Positions 44,401 to 53,354 of a DNA stretch of 64,000 bases are shown one piece after another. The position numbers and the translations under genes were made by a program. The first letter of the stretch is position 1. Each line of letters opens with the position of its first letter. The stretch comes from Thermoguttaceae bacterium (GTDB lineage Bacteria; Planctomycetota; Planctomycetia; Pirellulales; Thermoguttaceae): NCBI GenBank assembly GCA_017408405.1, contig JAFQUP010000151.1, positions 1 to 64,000 of the forward strand, written 5' to 3'. The notes beneath the pieces are model-generated. The model saw only the letters and a list, made by a program, of their open reading frames with translations, made no database searches and was not told the origin of the DNA.

Positions 44401-45756
44401 TCAGCCAACTGGCGGATCTGAATTCATTTTCCGCTTCTTTCCCGCTATCAAAAGGAGAATCCAAAAACAAACCGCGGTCAAAAGAAGAATAAGCGAAACA
44501 TTTTGAGAAATACTCAGGCCCGTTCCGAACGCGTCCGCTTCGTCAGTACGAATCATTTCAAGAATAAAACGGCTTATCGGATAAAGCGTCAGGAACAGAG
44601 CAAAAACCTCTCCGTCCAGTTTCATGCCGATTCCCTTCGGGTTCTTGCGGAACCATGACCAAAGCAGCAGAATCCCGCACAGACAGAACGCGTTGACAGA
44701 CGAATAAATTTGAGTGGGATAAACGGAAAGACTGACCGGTCCGGCATTCGCGGTGGTTACCCATGAGCAGGTGACCGTTCCCTCCAGTCTGGAAACTTCC
44801 AGCACTGCCATTCCTTCCTGCCTGGTTTCTCTGACCAACGCCTTAATGACCTCTCCTCTTGAAAAGAATTCCCTTCCGTTAAGTCTCAAAATATAGTCTC
44901 CCGGCATTACTCCCGCTTTCTGCGCGATACTTCCGGGTATTACCTCCGCAACGAATACCGGTGCCGGAGCGGAAGGCAGCGGATCGCCCGCGAAACGCAG
45001 TCCATAGTAAGTGCCGTCCAAATCATATTCCAAAACATTTTCCTCAAACTGCCTTTCAAAAGGCGGGCTACCAGCCGGAAAATGAACCCCCCAATGTTCA
45101 TGAGACGCATCGCATACTCCGCCGAAACAGCAGCCATTAAGAAAACAGCCAATTCGCCCCAGCGCCAGCCCCAAAAGAAGAGACGGTGCCAGCAGATCCA
45201 TCATTCTCCGAATGGAAAGGCGTTTGATCAAAAGATAAGTAACCGCTCCAATGATTCCTCCAATGAGTGATCCGTAAACGACCAAACCGCCTCCGGGAAT
45301 GTCAATAATTCGTCGAAACGTTTCCCCAATCGTTGGCGCTCGAAAGGCTTCCCAATACTCAATAACGTAAAAAATTCTCGCTCCCAGGATTCCCGGCACG
45401 CAAAGACAAAGTAAAATCTCCAGAATATTCTCTCCCCTGAAACCAAAACGCGGCGCACGCCAAACCGCCAGCCCTGTCGCGAGAAGAATCCCTAAAAGCA
45501 TCATGGTTCCGTAAGCGCGAACAGGAATTCCGGCAGCGCAGCCTGCTTTAGGAAGTCCCCAGCAAAGGACACATCCTACGGCAAGCATCAACAGAAATGT
45601 CTGAATTAATTCACTCCATGACTTTTTTTCCGCCGACCTCCAATAGAAAAAACAGCCTGCGCATAAAGCCAGAAGCCAAACCACAAAAAGAATCCCAAGC
45701 CCAAAGACCGGTACCCCGAAAATCTGGTACGGAATAAAAAAAAGTGTTGGATGCAT
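44401..45756 (-). CDS. lgt: Prolipoprotein diacylglyceryl transferase with inserted PDZ domain
   Basis: A 451-residue polytopic inner-membrane enzyme that adds diacylglycerol to the lipobox Cys of prelipoproteins. GGGLVVYGSLIGG (156-167) and the signature GRIGCFLNGCCFG (200-212) are intact; the catalytic-region His of E. coli Lgt is Tyr161 here, a substitution seen in other Lgt proteins. The C-terminal SRFILEMIR is the conserved arginine region. Between them, residues about 255-335 form a PDZ-like domain (FVAEVIPGSIAQKAGVMPGD, YILRLNGREF). Two extra membrane segments lie at the N-terminus, so it is much longer than the 260-290 residue norm. AGGAG lies ten bases before the ATG. It follows panC by 102 bp. 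Confidence 0.9.
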   Translation of the reverse strand: MHPTLFFIPYQIFGVPVFGLGILFVVWLLALCAGCFFYWRSAEKKSWSELIQTFLLMLAVGCVLCWGLPKAGCAAGIPVRAYGTMMLLGILLATGLAVWRAPRFGFRGENILEILLCLCVPGILGARIFYVIEYWEAFRAPTIGETFRRIIDIPGGGLVVYGSLIGGIIGAVTYLLIKRLSIRRMMDLLAPSLLLGLALGRIGCFLNGCCFGGVCDASHEHWGVHFPAGSPPFERQFEENVLEYDLDGTYYGLRFAGDPLPSAPAPVFVAEVIPGSIAQKAGVMPGDYILRLNGREFFSRGEVIKALVRETRQEGMAVLEVSRLEGTVTCSWVTTANAGPVSLSVYPTQIYSSVNAFCLCGILLLWSWFRKNPKGIGMKLDGEVFALFLTLYPISRFILEMIRTDEADAFGTGLSISQNVSLILLLTAVCFWILLLIAGKKRKMNSDPPVG

Positions 45757-45858
45757 CGCGTATCTGCTCCTGGTTCGATCTGAAAAGCTCCGAAATCTTC
45801 AATTTGGAAAATGTGACGCCTGAAACGTCACGCTGTTTCGGAAAAAAACAAAAATAAT

Positions 45859-46722
45859 CTAGTCGATTACCAAATTATCGATAAGCCGCGTATCATCCAC
45901 GCGAACCGCCAGTAAAATCGCGACAGGAAGCACGATCTCATCTCCAGGCCGCGGCAAAAGCGTTTCCGGATCAACGATCACCGCGTAATCAATGCTGTGC
46001 TTCGGATGCTCAAGAATTTTCCGAATCTCCGCCTCCACCGCCGAACGGCTCCGGCAATTTTGAGAGAGAATCATTTCTTTTGCCCGATTCAAACTGTCAG
46101 AAAGACAAAGCGCGCGCTGACGCGCTTCCGATGAAAGATAACGATTTCGTGAACTCATCGCCAATCCGTCTTCTTCACGCTTGATCGGACTCATCCGAAT
46201 CTCAATTGGAACATTCAGATCCCGCACAAACTGTCGAATGACCTGAACCTGCTGGAAATCTTTCTGGCCAAAAAAAGCAACATCAGCCCGCGTCATGTTG
46301 AAGAGCTTCAGCACGACCGTCGCGACTCCTCGAAAATGAGTGGGACGAAACGCCCCTTCCAATGGCTGCGCCACCCCGGCAACATCAACATACGAATAAA
46401 AGTTTTTCGGATACATTTCGTCTGCGGACGGCGTGAAAACGATAATATTTTCTTTTTCATTCTCCGCCTCAAGAAGTGCCAGATCACTTTCCAGTGTGCG
46501 CGGATATTTCTCAAAATCCTCGCCTGGCGCAAATTGAGTCGGATTGACGAAAATGGAAACGATAGTCCAATCTGAATTTTTCAGAGACTCTTTCACGAGT
46601 GAAATGTGCCCGGCATGAAGTGCTCCCATCGTGGGCACCAAACCAATACGCAGTCCCTGACGATGAAGGGATTTAACGAGTGAGTGAAGTTCAGCACACT
46701 CTCGCACAACTTTTGGTTTCAT
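45859..46722 (-). CDS. panC: Pantothenate synthetase
   Basis: A 287-residue enzyme ligating pantoate and beta-alanine with ATP, the last step of pantothenate (vitamin B5, CoA precursor) synthesis. LVPTMGALHAGHISLV has the HIGH-like ATP site. VSIFVNPTQFAPGEDFEKYPR, FGQKDFQQVQVIRQFV and MSSRNRYLS follow in the family order. I start at ATG 46722 because the longer frame opens with TTG at 46743 and adds seven unlikely residues. It follows folK by 96 bp and belongs to the same minus-strand run. panB and panD are not in the window. Confidence 0.94.
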   Translation of the reverse strand: MKPKVVRECAELHSLVKSLHRQGLRIGLVPTMGALHAGHISLVKESLKNSDWTIVSIFVNPTQFAPGEDFEKYPRTLESDLALLEAENEKENIIVFTPSADEMYPKNFYSYVDVAGVAQPLEGAFRPTHFRGVATVVLKLFNMTRADVAFFGQKDFQQVQVIRQFVRDLNVPIEIRMSPIKREEDGLAMSSRNRYLSSEARQRALCLSDSLNRAKEMILSQNCRSRSAVEAEIRKILEHPKHSIDYAVIVDPETLLPRPGDEIVLPVAILLAVRVDDTRLIDNLVID

Positions 46723-46818
46723 GTTCTCAGTTTTCGCTTTCAAAAATTTAAATATTGAAAAATAACAGTAAAAATAATTGACGGAAAAAATCGCGTGCTA
46801 ATTATACCAAATTTTCTC

Positions 46819-47520
46819 TTAAAGACAATCCGGGGCAGTTTCTGATTTCCTGTTTTCTTCTGCTGGTGCTTTCGTCACCAATTCAACTACCTGCCTGAAA
46901 ATATCTTTCGAATCCTCATTCCGACAAATCCATCGATAAGCCAGAATTGACCGATGCGACTTTCCCGCTTCTTCCAAAAGCCAGGGCGGAACGGGAGAAG
47001 GACTTTCCCAAACCAATGGAACCAAATGAGGAGAATTCGTTTTCAATGCCTGAAACATTTCTCCGAGAGTTGAATGCGTCACTGGATGAATCCATTCTGA
47101 CGCGATGTCACACGCCGGTTCCAAAACAAAATCCCGCCATGCCATCATCGGATGCGGTAAAATCAGCCTCGGCGCCTCATCCCAAAAAAGGGAATCCCAA
47201 AGCAAAAGATCAAGATCCAGCGGCCTTGATGACCAATGCGGTTTCCCTTTCCGGATTCTTCCAAATTCTCTTTCCAAATTCAAAAGATATTCCAAAAATC
47301 GTGTCGGCGTCCAGGTTTCTGAAACACGCAGCCGAAAAACAGAATTCCAATAGTCCGGCTCATCTTCGTTCAATTTCGCCAATGTCACCGCCCTCGTCCG
47401 AAGCAGTGACGCGCCGCGAACCTGAACAAAATCTCTCTCCAAACGTTTTTTCACCTCTCCAAAAACGCTCTCTCCATCACCAAGATTTGCTCCGAACGCA
47501 ATCAGGACATCGTGCGTCAT
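46819..47520 (-). CDS. folK: 7,8-dihydro-6-hydroxymethylpterin pyrophosphokinase
   Basis: A 233-residue folate-pathway enzyme that transfers pyrophosphate from ATP to 6-hydroxymethyl-dihydropterin. IAFGANLGDGE at the start, RPLDLDLLLWDS (Mg2+-binding aspartates) and LPHPMMAWRDFVLEP are diagnostic. The C-terminus is about 70 residues longer than E. coli FolK, rich in Trp, Ser and Glu, with no evident domain. Its ATG overlaps the DUF4340 stop (ATGA, 4 bp), so translation is probably coupled. It continues the ABC-cassette run. Confidence 0.9.
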   Translation of the reverse strand: MTHDVLIAFGANLGDGESVFGEVKKRLERDFVQVRGASLLRTRAVTLAKLNEDEPDYWNSVFRLRVSETWTPTRFLEYLLNLEREFGRIRKGKPHWSSRPLDLDLLLWDSLFWDEAPRLILPHPMMAWRDFVLEPACDIASEWIHPVTHSTLGEMFQALKTNSPHLVPLVWESPSPVPPWLLEEAGKSHRSILAYRWICRNEDSKDIFRQVVELVTKAPAEENRKSETAPDCL

Positions 47521-49277
47521 GGCTGCCTGGAATCTGGTTCTGAAACCGCATCAAAAGGAGAAATTACCTCGGAAACTTTTTCCGCCTCCGAATTTTCAGA
47601 AGGAGTCGAAGACTCCAAAATTTCCGACGACTCAGAATCTTTTGGCGAGGTCGGAGTTTCGGTTGAAACTGACGTTTCAGGAGAAACGGGCTGCTCTCCA
47701 CTTTCCGTTCCCTCTTCTTCCGCGGAATGCGCGTGATGCTCCGGACAGTTCGGATCAGAACATTCTTCCGCGGAATGTTCTTCTTTTTCCGCATTCTTTT
47801 CTTTATCCAGTTCCGCCCTCCGCTTCTCCGCTTCCTCCAAAGAAATGAAGACATTTTCACTTGTGAGATGAATTTCCCGGTAAACATCATCCGGAATAAT
47901 GAAAAACCATTCGGCAAAAAGCGCGTTCATTTCGTCTACTCTTTTTTTCGCGTCCGCCAACTTCTCTTCGTAAATTCTCTGTTCCTGAGTGTTCATCTCC
48001 AAAAGACTCTGATACTGGATTTTGGCGGCCTCATCCGCATCATCCGCAGGTTTGGGAGGAAGTTCCATCAGATTCGGCTGCCCAATTCCTTGCGGATAAA
48101 GATCCGCAGTAAGAACCAGATAACGGTAGAACTTTCGTTCTCCAATTTCCTCAAAACTTTCCAGTGCTTCCTGACCCGCGATTCCGCCAAAAAAGAGTCG
48201 GTAAACAATTCCATTCTTTGAGTAAACATGAACCTGACCATCCGATGAAAACAGTGCGTTGACGGGACCATTTCCGAGATTCATCGGCAACACGCAAAAA
48301 CCGCATTTCTGGAGCAGACGATTCTGATCTTCCGTCAACTCAATATTTTCCGGGTGATGGAACGCTTCAAGAATTCCTGAAGGTTTACGCTGAACACTGC
48401 TGATTCTCATGTCGGACAAAGCTTGACTGACATGACGAAGAAAATCCAGATCAAGAGTTTTTCCTGAAGGAACCCCAACATCACGCAGACCATTTCCGAA
48501 CATTCTCTGATTAAAAGCGACAGTCCAATCCGGATCCTCAAGATAATGCTGTGCCAGCATAAACTGTCCGCGATGACTAAACGCGGGAGATTCCCCTTCC
48601 GATCGTAAATCAAGCGAGCAATCCAGCGCGTAAAGACTGGCGATGTCCGAAGGCTGAACTTTCAGCAGGTCGGTCTCTATCCAGTCAATAAAACGCGCGG
48701 AAATCCTGGATGGATCCATCTCCACGACGTAAACAGGATTCTGGCCGGAACGGCGCACATAGTACTTTCCGCTTCCCGCCTCCACCTCACGACCGAGAAT
48801 CATGTCCAGCAGGATCTGGTCTTTCTGATTTCGAATGACGATCCGTTTTCCGCGCTCTTCTGGTTCTGAATTTTGGCTGTCCTCCGGATCCATGACTCCG
48901 CATTGCAGTCTGACCGCGGCATCCTCACCAACGACACGAAGAACATGAAGATCAGTAAGAGCGGAAACGACTTCCACCATTCGATTCTGCGCGTTTGCCG
49001 GATATCCGCTGAAAGAGGAAAGAATCCACTGGCCATTTACTTTTTTAATCTCAAGTCTTTGGAGCTGCCCGTTTTTCTCTGCCTGGCAGATAGAAAGCGC
49101 TGAAATATCCAGCACCCCTTTCAGCTCTGGAAAAAGGATCTGTTCCACCATCTGATCGGCGGAAAAAGTGTCCTTCTCCGGAAGAGAAAGATAAATAGCC
49201 GGAATCAACGTCAAAAGCGCAATGAGGAGAAAGACAAAAGTCTTCAGCGTGTCATTCGTTTTCGGGGAACCATTCAT
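47517..49277 (-). CDS. DUF4340 protein of a GldG-type ABC cassette
   Basis: A 586-residue membrane-anchored protein. A hydrophobic segment near residues 10-28 is followed by a long periplasmic region typical of DUF4340 (GVLDISALSICQAEKNG, then repeated beta-rich blocks). Such proteins sit next to GldG-like ABC permeases and are thought to be accessory subunits; their exact job is unknown. Near residue 520 lies a Cys/His cluster (CSDPNCPEHHAH) that could bind metal, within a Ser/Glu/Pro-rich tail of about 80 residues. The gene comes between the GldG-like gene (67 bp gap) and folK (4 bp overlap), all transcribed together in appearance. Confidence 0.78.
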   Translation of the reverse strand: MNGSPKTNDTLKTFVFLLIALLTLIPAIYLSLPEKDTFSADQMVEQILFPELKGVLDISALSICQAEKNGQLQRLEIKKVNGQWILSSFSGYPANAQNRMVEVVSALTDLHVLRVVGEDAAVRLQCGVMDPEDSQNSEPEERGKRIVIRNQKDQILLDMILGREVEAGSGKYYVRRSGQNPVYVVEMDPSRISARFIDWIETDLLKVQPSDIASLYALDCSLDLRSEGESPAFSHRGQFMLAQHYLEDPDWTVAFNQRMFGNGLRDVGVPSGKTLDLDFLRHVSQALSDMRISSVQRKPSGILEAFHHPENIELTEDQNRLLQKCGFCVLPMNLGNGPVNALFSSDGQVHVYSKNGIVYRLFFGGIAGQEALESFEEIGERKFYRYLVLTADLYPQGIGQPNLMELPPKPADDADEAAKIQYQSLLEMNTQEQRIYEEKLADAKKRVDEMNALFAEWFFIIPDDVYREIHLTSENVFISLEEAEKRRAELDKEKNAEKEEHSAEECSDPNCPEHHAHSAEEEGTESGEQPVSPETSVSTETPTSPKDSESSEILESSTPSENSEAEKVSEVISPFDAVSEPDSRQP

Positions 49278-49344
49278 GATTTTTCAATTTAATTTTATTC
49301 AATTGGGGTCAGAAAACTGTTTTCAAATTCCGTTCGTTCCGTGT

Positions 49345-52041
49345 TCAGCTTTTACGCTTCATACGGCTTGCGGAAACTCCCATATGTTCCATCCGCTTCC
49401 GATAAACAAAAACCAGAAGCGCGATAATCAGCGGCAAAATCGGAGGCAGAAGAACCGCCAGAAGTTTTCGCTGATTTTGGATCTCCAAAATTCGCGTCTG
49501 GTAATCCTTTTCCATCAGTTCCACCTCTTTTTGAATATTCGTCGTGAGGCGTGAAATGGTTTTCTGCATTTCTGTTTGACCAACACTCAAAAGCCATTCC
49601 CGATTTTCCTCTGCTTCCTGCCTGGAAATCTCTCCCGTTTGAATTTGCTCATTGAGTTTGGCGATCTTTTCATTCAGTGAGTTTTCCAACTCTTTCTGAC
49701 GCTCCTGAATTTTCCCTGTCAATTCCTTTTCGCGAGCGTCAAAATCGTGTTGAAAACGATTTCGATACTGCTCAATCGCTTCCAGTTTCCGATGAATCGG
49801 CTGATGTTTTCGAATCGCGTAAAAACGATCTTCCCCTCCAAGTCGTTCCATGACATTCAGCACAAAATTCACATTGTCAAAATCATAGTCACTTCCCATT
49901 CCGCCTGCCGAACGCATTTCCACAAATCCCTCAAAAAAGAGATCCGTATCCGCCGTGAGGATAACGTGAAGACCTTTCTTTTCCGGACGATTCGACCGAA
50001 TTTCCGCGGAAAGAACATACGGCTGGGAAGTCACCTCAAAATCAGTTTCAGTATTCAGATTCTGCGGCAAAAAACCCAATTCCGGATTTTTAAAAAGATT
50101 GCGGTAAGCAATGACTCCGGAATGAGAACTTGCCTGAATCAGCGGAGTAAAAAGAAGTTCTGAGGCGGCTGCCGGCTCAAAATGCCCGGAATAAAGCAGA
50201 ACCATTCGGCGCAAACCATTTGTGACCGGATTCTTCTTCGCAAATGGATGACGGTTCAGTTCATTTTCATCCACAAAAAGAAATGGATGGGGGCTGCGCG
50301 AAAAACGTGGAATGGGACGATATTTCTGCGCGACAATTTCCTGTTCAAAAAATCGAACTCCAAGTATTTTCCAAAGCGTTTCCCGGTCCGCTTTAGGCAG
50401 ATTACCTGTCATCATTGACATCGCGTCCATCGGATTCCGTGAAAGGCGGCGCTCTTCGCATGTCGGCGTAAACTGACTGCAGAGCGGAAGCGGATCCTCA
50501 AAAATCGCCGTCGGAACTCCGGTTTTCAAAACTTTAATGAAATTTTCCATCTGAAACGGCTCAAGCGTTGAGGGCTGAACTGCCAGAATCACGTCTACCG
50601 ATTCAGAATCCAACGGATAAGATGGATTTAATGGAACAATTTCATACGATTTCCGAAGCTCAGCGATAATCGGGCTGACGGAACTGTCAATCGTGGCACG
50701 ATCAATACCAATCATTGGCATCCCATCAAACATTCCGAGCAGATTCGCATCCGTTTGAAGCACTCCAAGGCGTTTACGCTGGTGAGTTGAAACCATCAGA
50801 AGAGACCGGATCAGCTCATATTCAACCGGAAGACCGCGCGAAAAAAACGGTATCACTTCCTGATTCAAACCGCAAGTCATTGCCGCTCCAAGGTAAACAC
50901 TCGTTTTTTCCAGTGTCCCGCGAACCTGAACATTCACATCATTCGGGATAATCCCAAAATTCTTCTCCACCATCAACGCTTCATCAGTAAAACGTTCCAA
51001 GGCGTGAATATGGACGCGAACCTTTCCAGGCGCGTACGTTTCAAACTGATGGAGAGTCGATTCAAGATTCCGTTTCACCTGCGCGAATTCCCCAGGTATC
51101 TGCGGACTAAGCCAGGCATGAATTTCCACCGGATATTCCGGCTGAAATTCTTTCAAAAGCTGAATCGTTTCTGGACAAAGCGAATTGATTTTTTCAGCCG
51201 TAAAATCTTTTTGAATGTCAAATCGGTTAAAAAGTATTGTCAAGGAAGAGACGATCACGGTCAGAAATATCGCACGTAAAACAAAATGTCCAGTCCGTTT
51301 CCAGCCCGAAATTCCGCTGAACCAGTGCCGGCGTCCGATAAGAATCATGCAGAGGTAAAGCATGACAAGAGCAATCGACGCGAAATAAAAGGCGGAAGCA
51401 CACGAAATTTCCCCTTTGCAAAACGAAGCATAACGCGCTTCAAAACTCCAAAAACTCATCCCGGAAGCCAAACGACCGGGAAGAATGACGTCTCCGCAAG
51501 CGGAAAAAACAAACGGCGCGTTAAGCAGAACTCCCCAAACGTAACCCATCGTCACCTGACTGGTGAAAAATGAGGCTACCATCCCAATGGCAAGCATCGC
51601 AACCCCCACGAACCAAAATCCGACATAGGTTGAGAAGAAAAGTCCAAAATCCGGATGACCGAGTGTTTCCAAAACAATCAAATTGCAAATCGCCGAGAAA
51701 AACAGTGAACATGAATAAATCGCGAGACACGCGAGATATTTCCCGGTAACTACTTCAAGGTCATTCGCGGGAAGCGTCAGCAGAAGCTCATCCGTCCCCT
51801 GCCGTCGTTCCTCTGCCCAGCTGTTCATCGTAATCGCCGGAGCAAAAACCAGCATAATGAAAGGAAAAAAAGGAGTCAGCTGATCCAGATTCGCCAGATT
51901 ATTAACAAAAAAAGCATTACTCCAGAAAGCCGCGATAGTGCTTAGGAGGACGAATACACACAGAAAAACGTATCCTGTCGGATTCGCAAAATAACTGAAA
52001 AAGTTTCGGGCAAAAATCGCCTGGATCGCGTATCGATTCAT
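49345..52041 (-). CDS. ABC permease fused to GldG-like periplasmic domain
   Basis: An 898-residue protein. The N-terminal about 270 residues form an ABC-2 permease (IFARNFFSYFANPTGYVFLC; six or so segments). After a further membrane segment comes a large periplasmic GldG-like domain (about 300-790). The C-terminal coiled coil (about 790-870, Glu/Gln/Lys-rich) precedes a last membrane segment (LAVLLPPILPLIIALLVFVY). In Bacteroidetes GldA/GldF/GldG is linked to gliding and type IX secretion; here gliding is not implied, since planctomycetes carry such cassettes too. I start at ATG 52041, the usual N-terminus for this permease; the longer frame begins with TTG at 52071. Partners are the ATPase upstream and DUF4340 downstream. 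Confidence 0.84.
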   Translation of the reverse strand: MNRYAIQAIFARNFFSYFANPTGYVFLCVFVLLSTIAAFWSNAFFVNNLANLDQLTPFFPFIMLVFAPAITMNSWAEERRQGTDELLLTLPANDLEVVTGKYLACLAIYSCSLFFSAICNLIVLETLGHPDFGLFFSTYVGFWFVGVAMLAIGMVASFFTSQVTMGYVWGVLLNAPFVFSACGDVILPGRLASGMSFWSFEARYASFCKGEISCASAFYFASIALVMLYLCMILIGRRHWFSGISGWKRTGHFVLRAIFLTVIVSSLTILFNRFDIQKDFTAEKINSLCPETIQLLKEFQPEYPVEIHAWLSPQIPGEFAQVKRNLESTLHQFETYAPGKVRVHIHALERFTDEALMVEKNFGIIPNDVNVQVRGTLEKTSVYLGAAMTCGLNQEVIPFFSRGLPVEYELIRSLLMVSTHQRKRLGVLQTDANLLGMFDGMPMIGIDRATIDSSVSPIIAELRKSYEIVPLNPSYPLDSESVDVILAVQPSTLEPFQMENFIKVLKTGVPTAIFEDPLPLCSQFTPTCEERRLSRNPMDAMSMMTGNLPKADRETLWKILGVRFFEQEIVAQKYRPIPRFSRSPHPFLFVDENELNRHPFAKKNPVTNGLRRMVLLYSGHFEPAAASELLFTPLIQASSHSGVIAYRNLFKNPELGFLPQNLNTETDFEVTSQPYVLSAEIRSNRPEKKGLHVILTADTDLFFEGFVEMRSAGGMGSDYDFDNVNFVLNVMERLGGEDRFYAIRKHQPIHRKLEAIEQYRNRFQHDFDAREKELTGKIQERQKELENSLNEKIAKLNEQIQTGEISRQEAEENREWLLSVGQTEMQKTISRLTTNIQKEVELMEKDYQTRILEIQNQRKLLAVLLPPILPLIIALLVFVYRKRMEHMGVSASRMKRKS

Positions 52042-52264
52042 CTTTTTTCTTAACGTAAAAGGATTTTCCAAAATTCAGGAAACTTCACGGGCCTCAAAAT
52101 ATCCAATACCGATGCCATTTCGCTCAATCACAAAATGGAAAAATCGTGTCAACAACGTATTTCGCGACGTGAATACGCGTTGATTTTCATGACGTAAAAT
52201 TTCATCACGTACCGGTTATCCACCTAAAAACTTTCTATTCGGAACCTTCATGGCTCGCCTCGGC

Positions 52265-53014
52265 TCACATTTCACTGCCGCCTCGGAGTTCTTTTCCGCC
52301 TAACGCGCAAAAATGTTCTTCCATCGTCAAACCCTCTTTCAAAAACTCCGTAACGCTTCCGTCATACTGAAGCCGGCCTTCGGATATGAACAAAATTCGG
52401 CTGGTCATGGCTTCGACCTCCTGGAGAATATGCGTCGAAAGGAGAATTGTTTTCGTTTCACTCAAAGCGCGAATGGTTTTTCTCACTTCGTGAATCTGAA
52501 TCGGATCCAGACCTGAGGTTGGTTCATCAAGAATCAAAACATCCGGATCATGAAGCAGAACCTGCGCCATTCCGACTCGCTGCCTGAAACCTCTGGAAAG
52601 TTTTCCGATCGGTTTGCCATAAACAGACTCCAGCCGGCACATCTCAATGACCCATTCCATCCGCTGTTTTCGGCATTTCGGTGTCATTCCGCGGGCTGAC
52701 GCGAAAAACTCAAGCAAGCTTTTCGGTGTCATATCCGGATAAAGCGGTCCATTTTCCGGAAGATACCCTAAGTGCCTGGCTCCGGAGATTCGTTCCGTAT
52801 TCATGTCGAACCCCGCAATTCGGGCAGTTCCGCTGCTCGGAGCGAGATACCCGGTCAAGATTTTCATCGTAGTACTCTTTCCCGCTCCATTCGGTCCCAA
52901 AAACGCCACGACTTCACCACGGTGAATCTGAAAGGAAATATCTTCAATCGCGGTAAACTGACCGTAGTATTTGGAAAGTCCAACGGCTTCAATTAAAATG
53001 GAGGAATCCGACAT
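52265..53014 (-). CDS. GldA-like ABC transporter ATP-binding protein
   Basis: A 249-residue ATPase that would drive the GldG-like permease. Walker A FLGPNGAGKSTTMK, signature LSRGFRQRVGMAQVLLHDP and Walker B VLILDEPTSGLDP are complete; the signature LSRGF replaces the common LSGGx. The layout is that of the ABC-2 type export ATPases (GldA, NosF-like). AAGGAAAG lies upstream of the ATG. The 223-bp gap to the permease start is longer than other gaps in the run, so a second promoter there is possible. Confidence 0.88.
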   Translation of the reverse strand: MSDSSILIEAVGLSKYYGQFTAIEDISFQIHRGEVVAFLGPNGAGKSTTMKILTGYLAPSSGTARIAGFDMNTERISGARHLGYLPENGPLYPDMTPKSLLEFFASARGMTPKCRKQRMEWVIEMCRLESVYGKPIGKLSRGFRQRVGMAQVLLHDPDVLILDEPTSGLDPIQIHEVRKTIRALSETKTILLSTHILQEVEAMTSRILFISEGRLQYDGSVTEFLKEGLTMEEHFCALGGKELRGGSEM

Positions 53015-53226
53015 ATTATTTTCTTTCCTTAAATTTCATCCGTTCCGATTTTCTTCATGAAATTACGCTCGGATCACGTGCTTCAGAACCTTGGGATTTT
53101 GTTTTCCAGTTCAAGAATACTCAAAATCCGCAATTTACGCAAGGTCAATTAATAAAAGAAATTGAGCCACTCTTCAAAAGATTGATGCCGTCCTGAAACA
53201 GAACCTTCAAAATAGCCAGGACACCC

Positions 53227-53255
53227 TTGATTTTTCACTTAAAAACTGCTAAAAT
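53227..53255 (+). promoter_or_regulatory. Candidate plus-strand promoter without a gene
   Basis: TTGATT, 17 bases, TAAAAT. The predicted start of transcription (about 53262) coincides with the left end of the inverted repeat, and no plus-strand gene follows. Match to consensus only. Confidence 0.35.
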
Positions 53256-53261
53256 GAGTTT

Positions 53262-53314
53262 AGGGAACTTCTCCAAAATTAATTCCAAAAACGAATAATT
53301 TTGGGAAGTTCCCT
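53262..53314. repeat. Near-perfect 19-20 bp inverted repeat after pepF
   Basis: The left arm at 53262-53281 and right arm at 53296-53314 are reverse complements with one base inserted; the loop is 14 bases. On the minus strand it lies 41 bp past the pepF stop and probably terminates pepF, though no long T run follows. Confidence 0.75.
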
Positions 53315-53354
53315 AATTCTGCCCGGGCCACTGGCCCCAAACTGAATGAATTTC

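Larger units (their letters stand above)
53015..53354. other. Intergenic region between pepF and the ABC ATPase gene
   Basis: The region is 340 bp. It holds a promoter-like sequence on the plus strand (53227-53255) directly before a long inverted repeat (53262-53314). It should carry the minus-strand promoter of the ABC cassette. No protein gene was found. Confidence 0.55.

Noticed and set aside
53262-53314. Inverted repeat considered as transposon end
   Set aside because: No transposase or target-site duplication was found; it better fits a transcription end.
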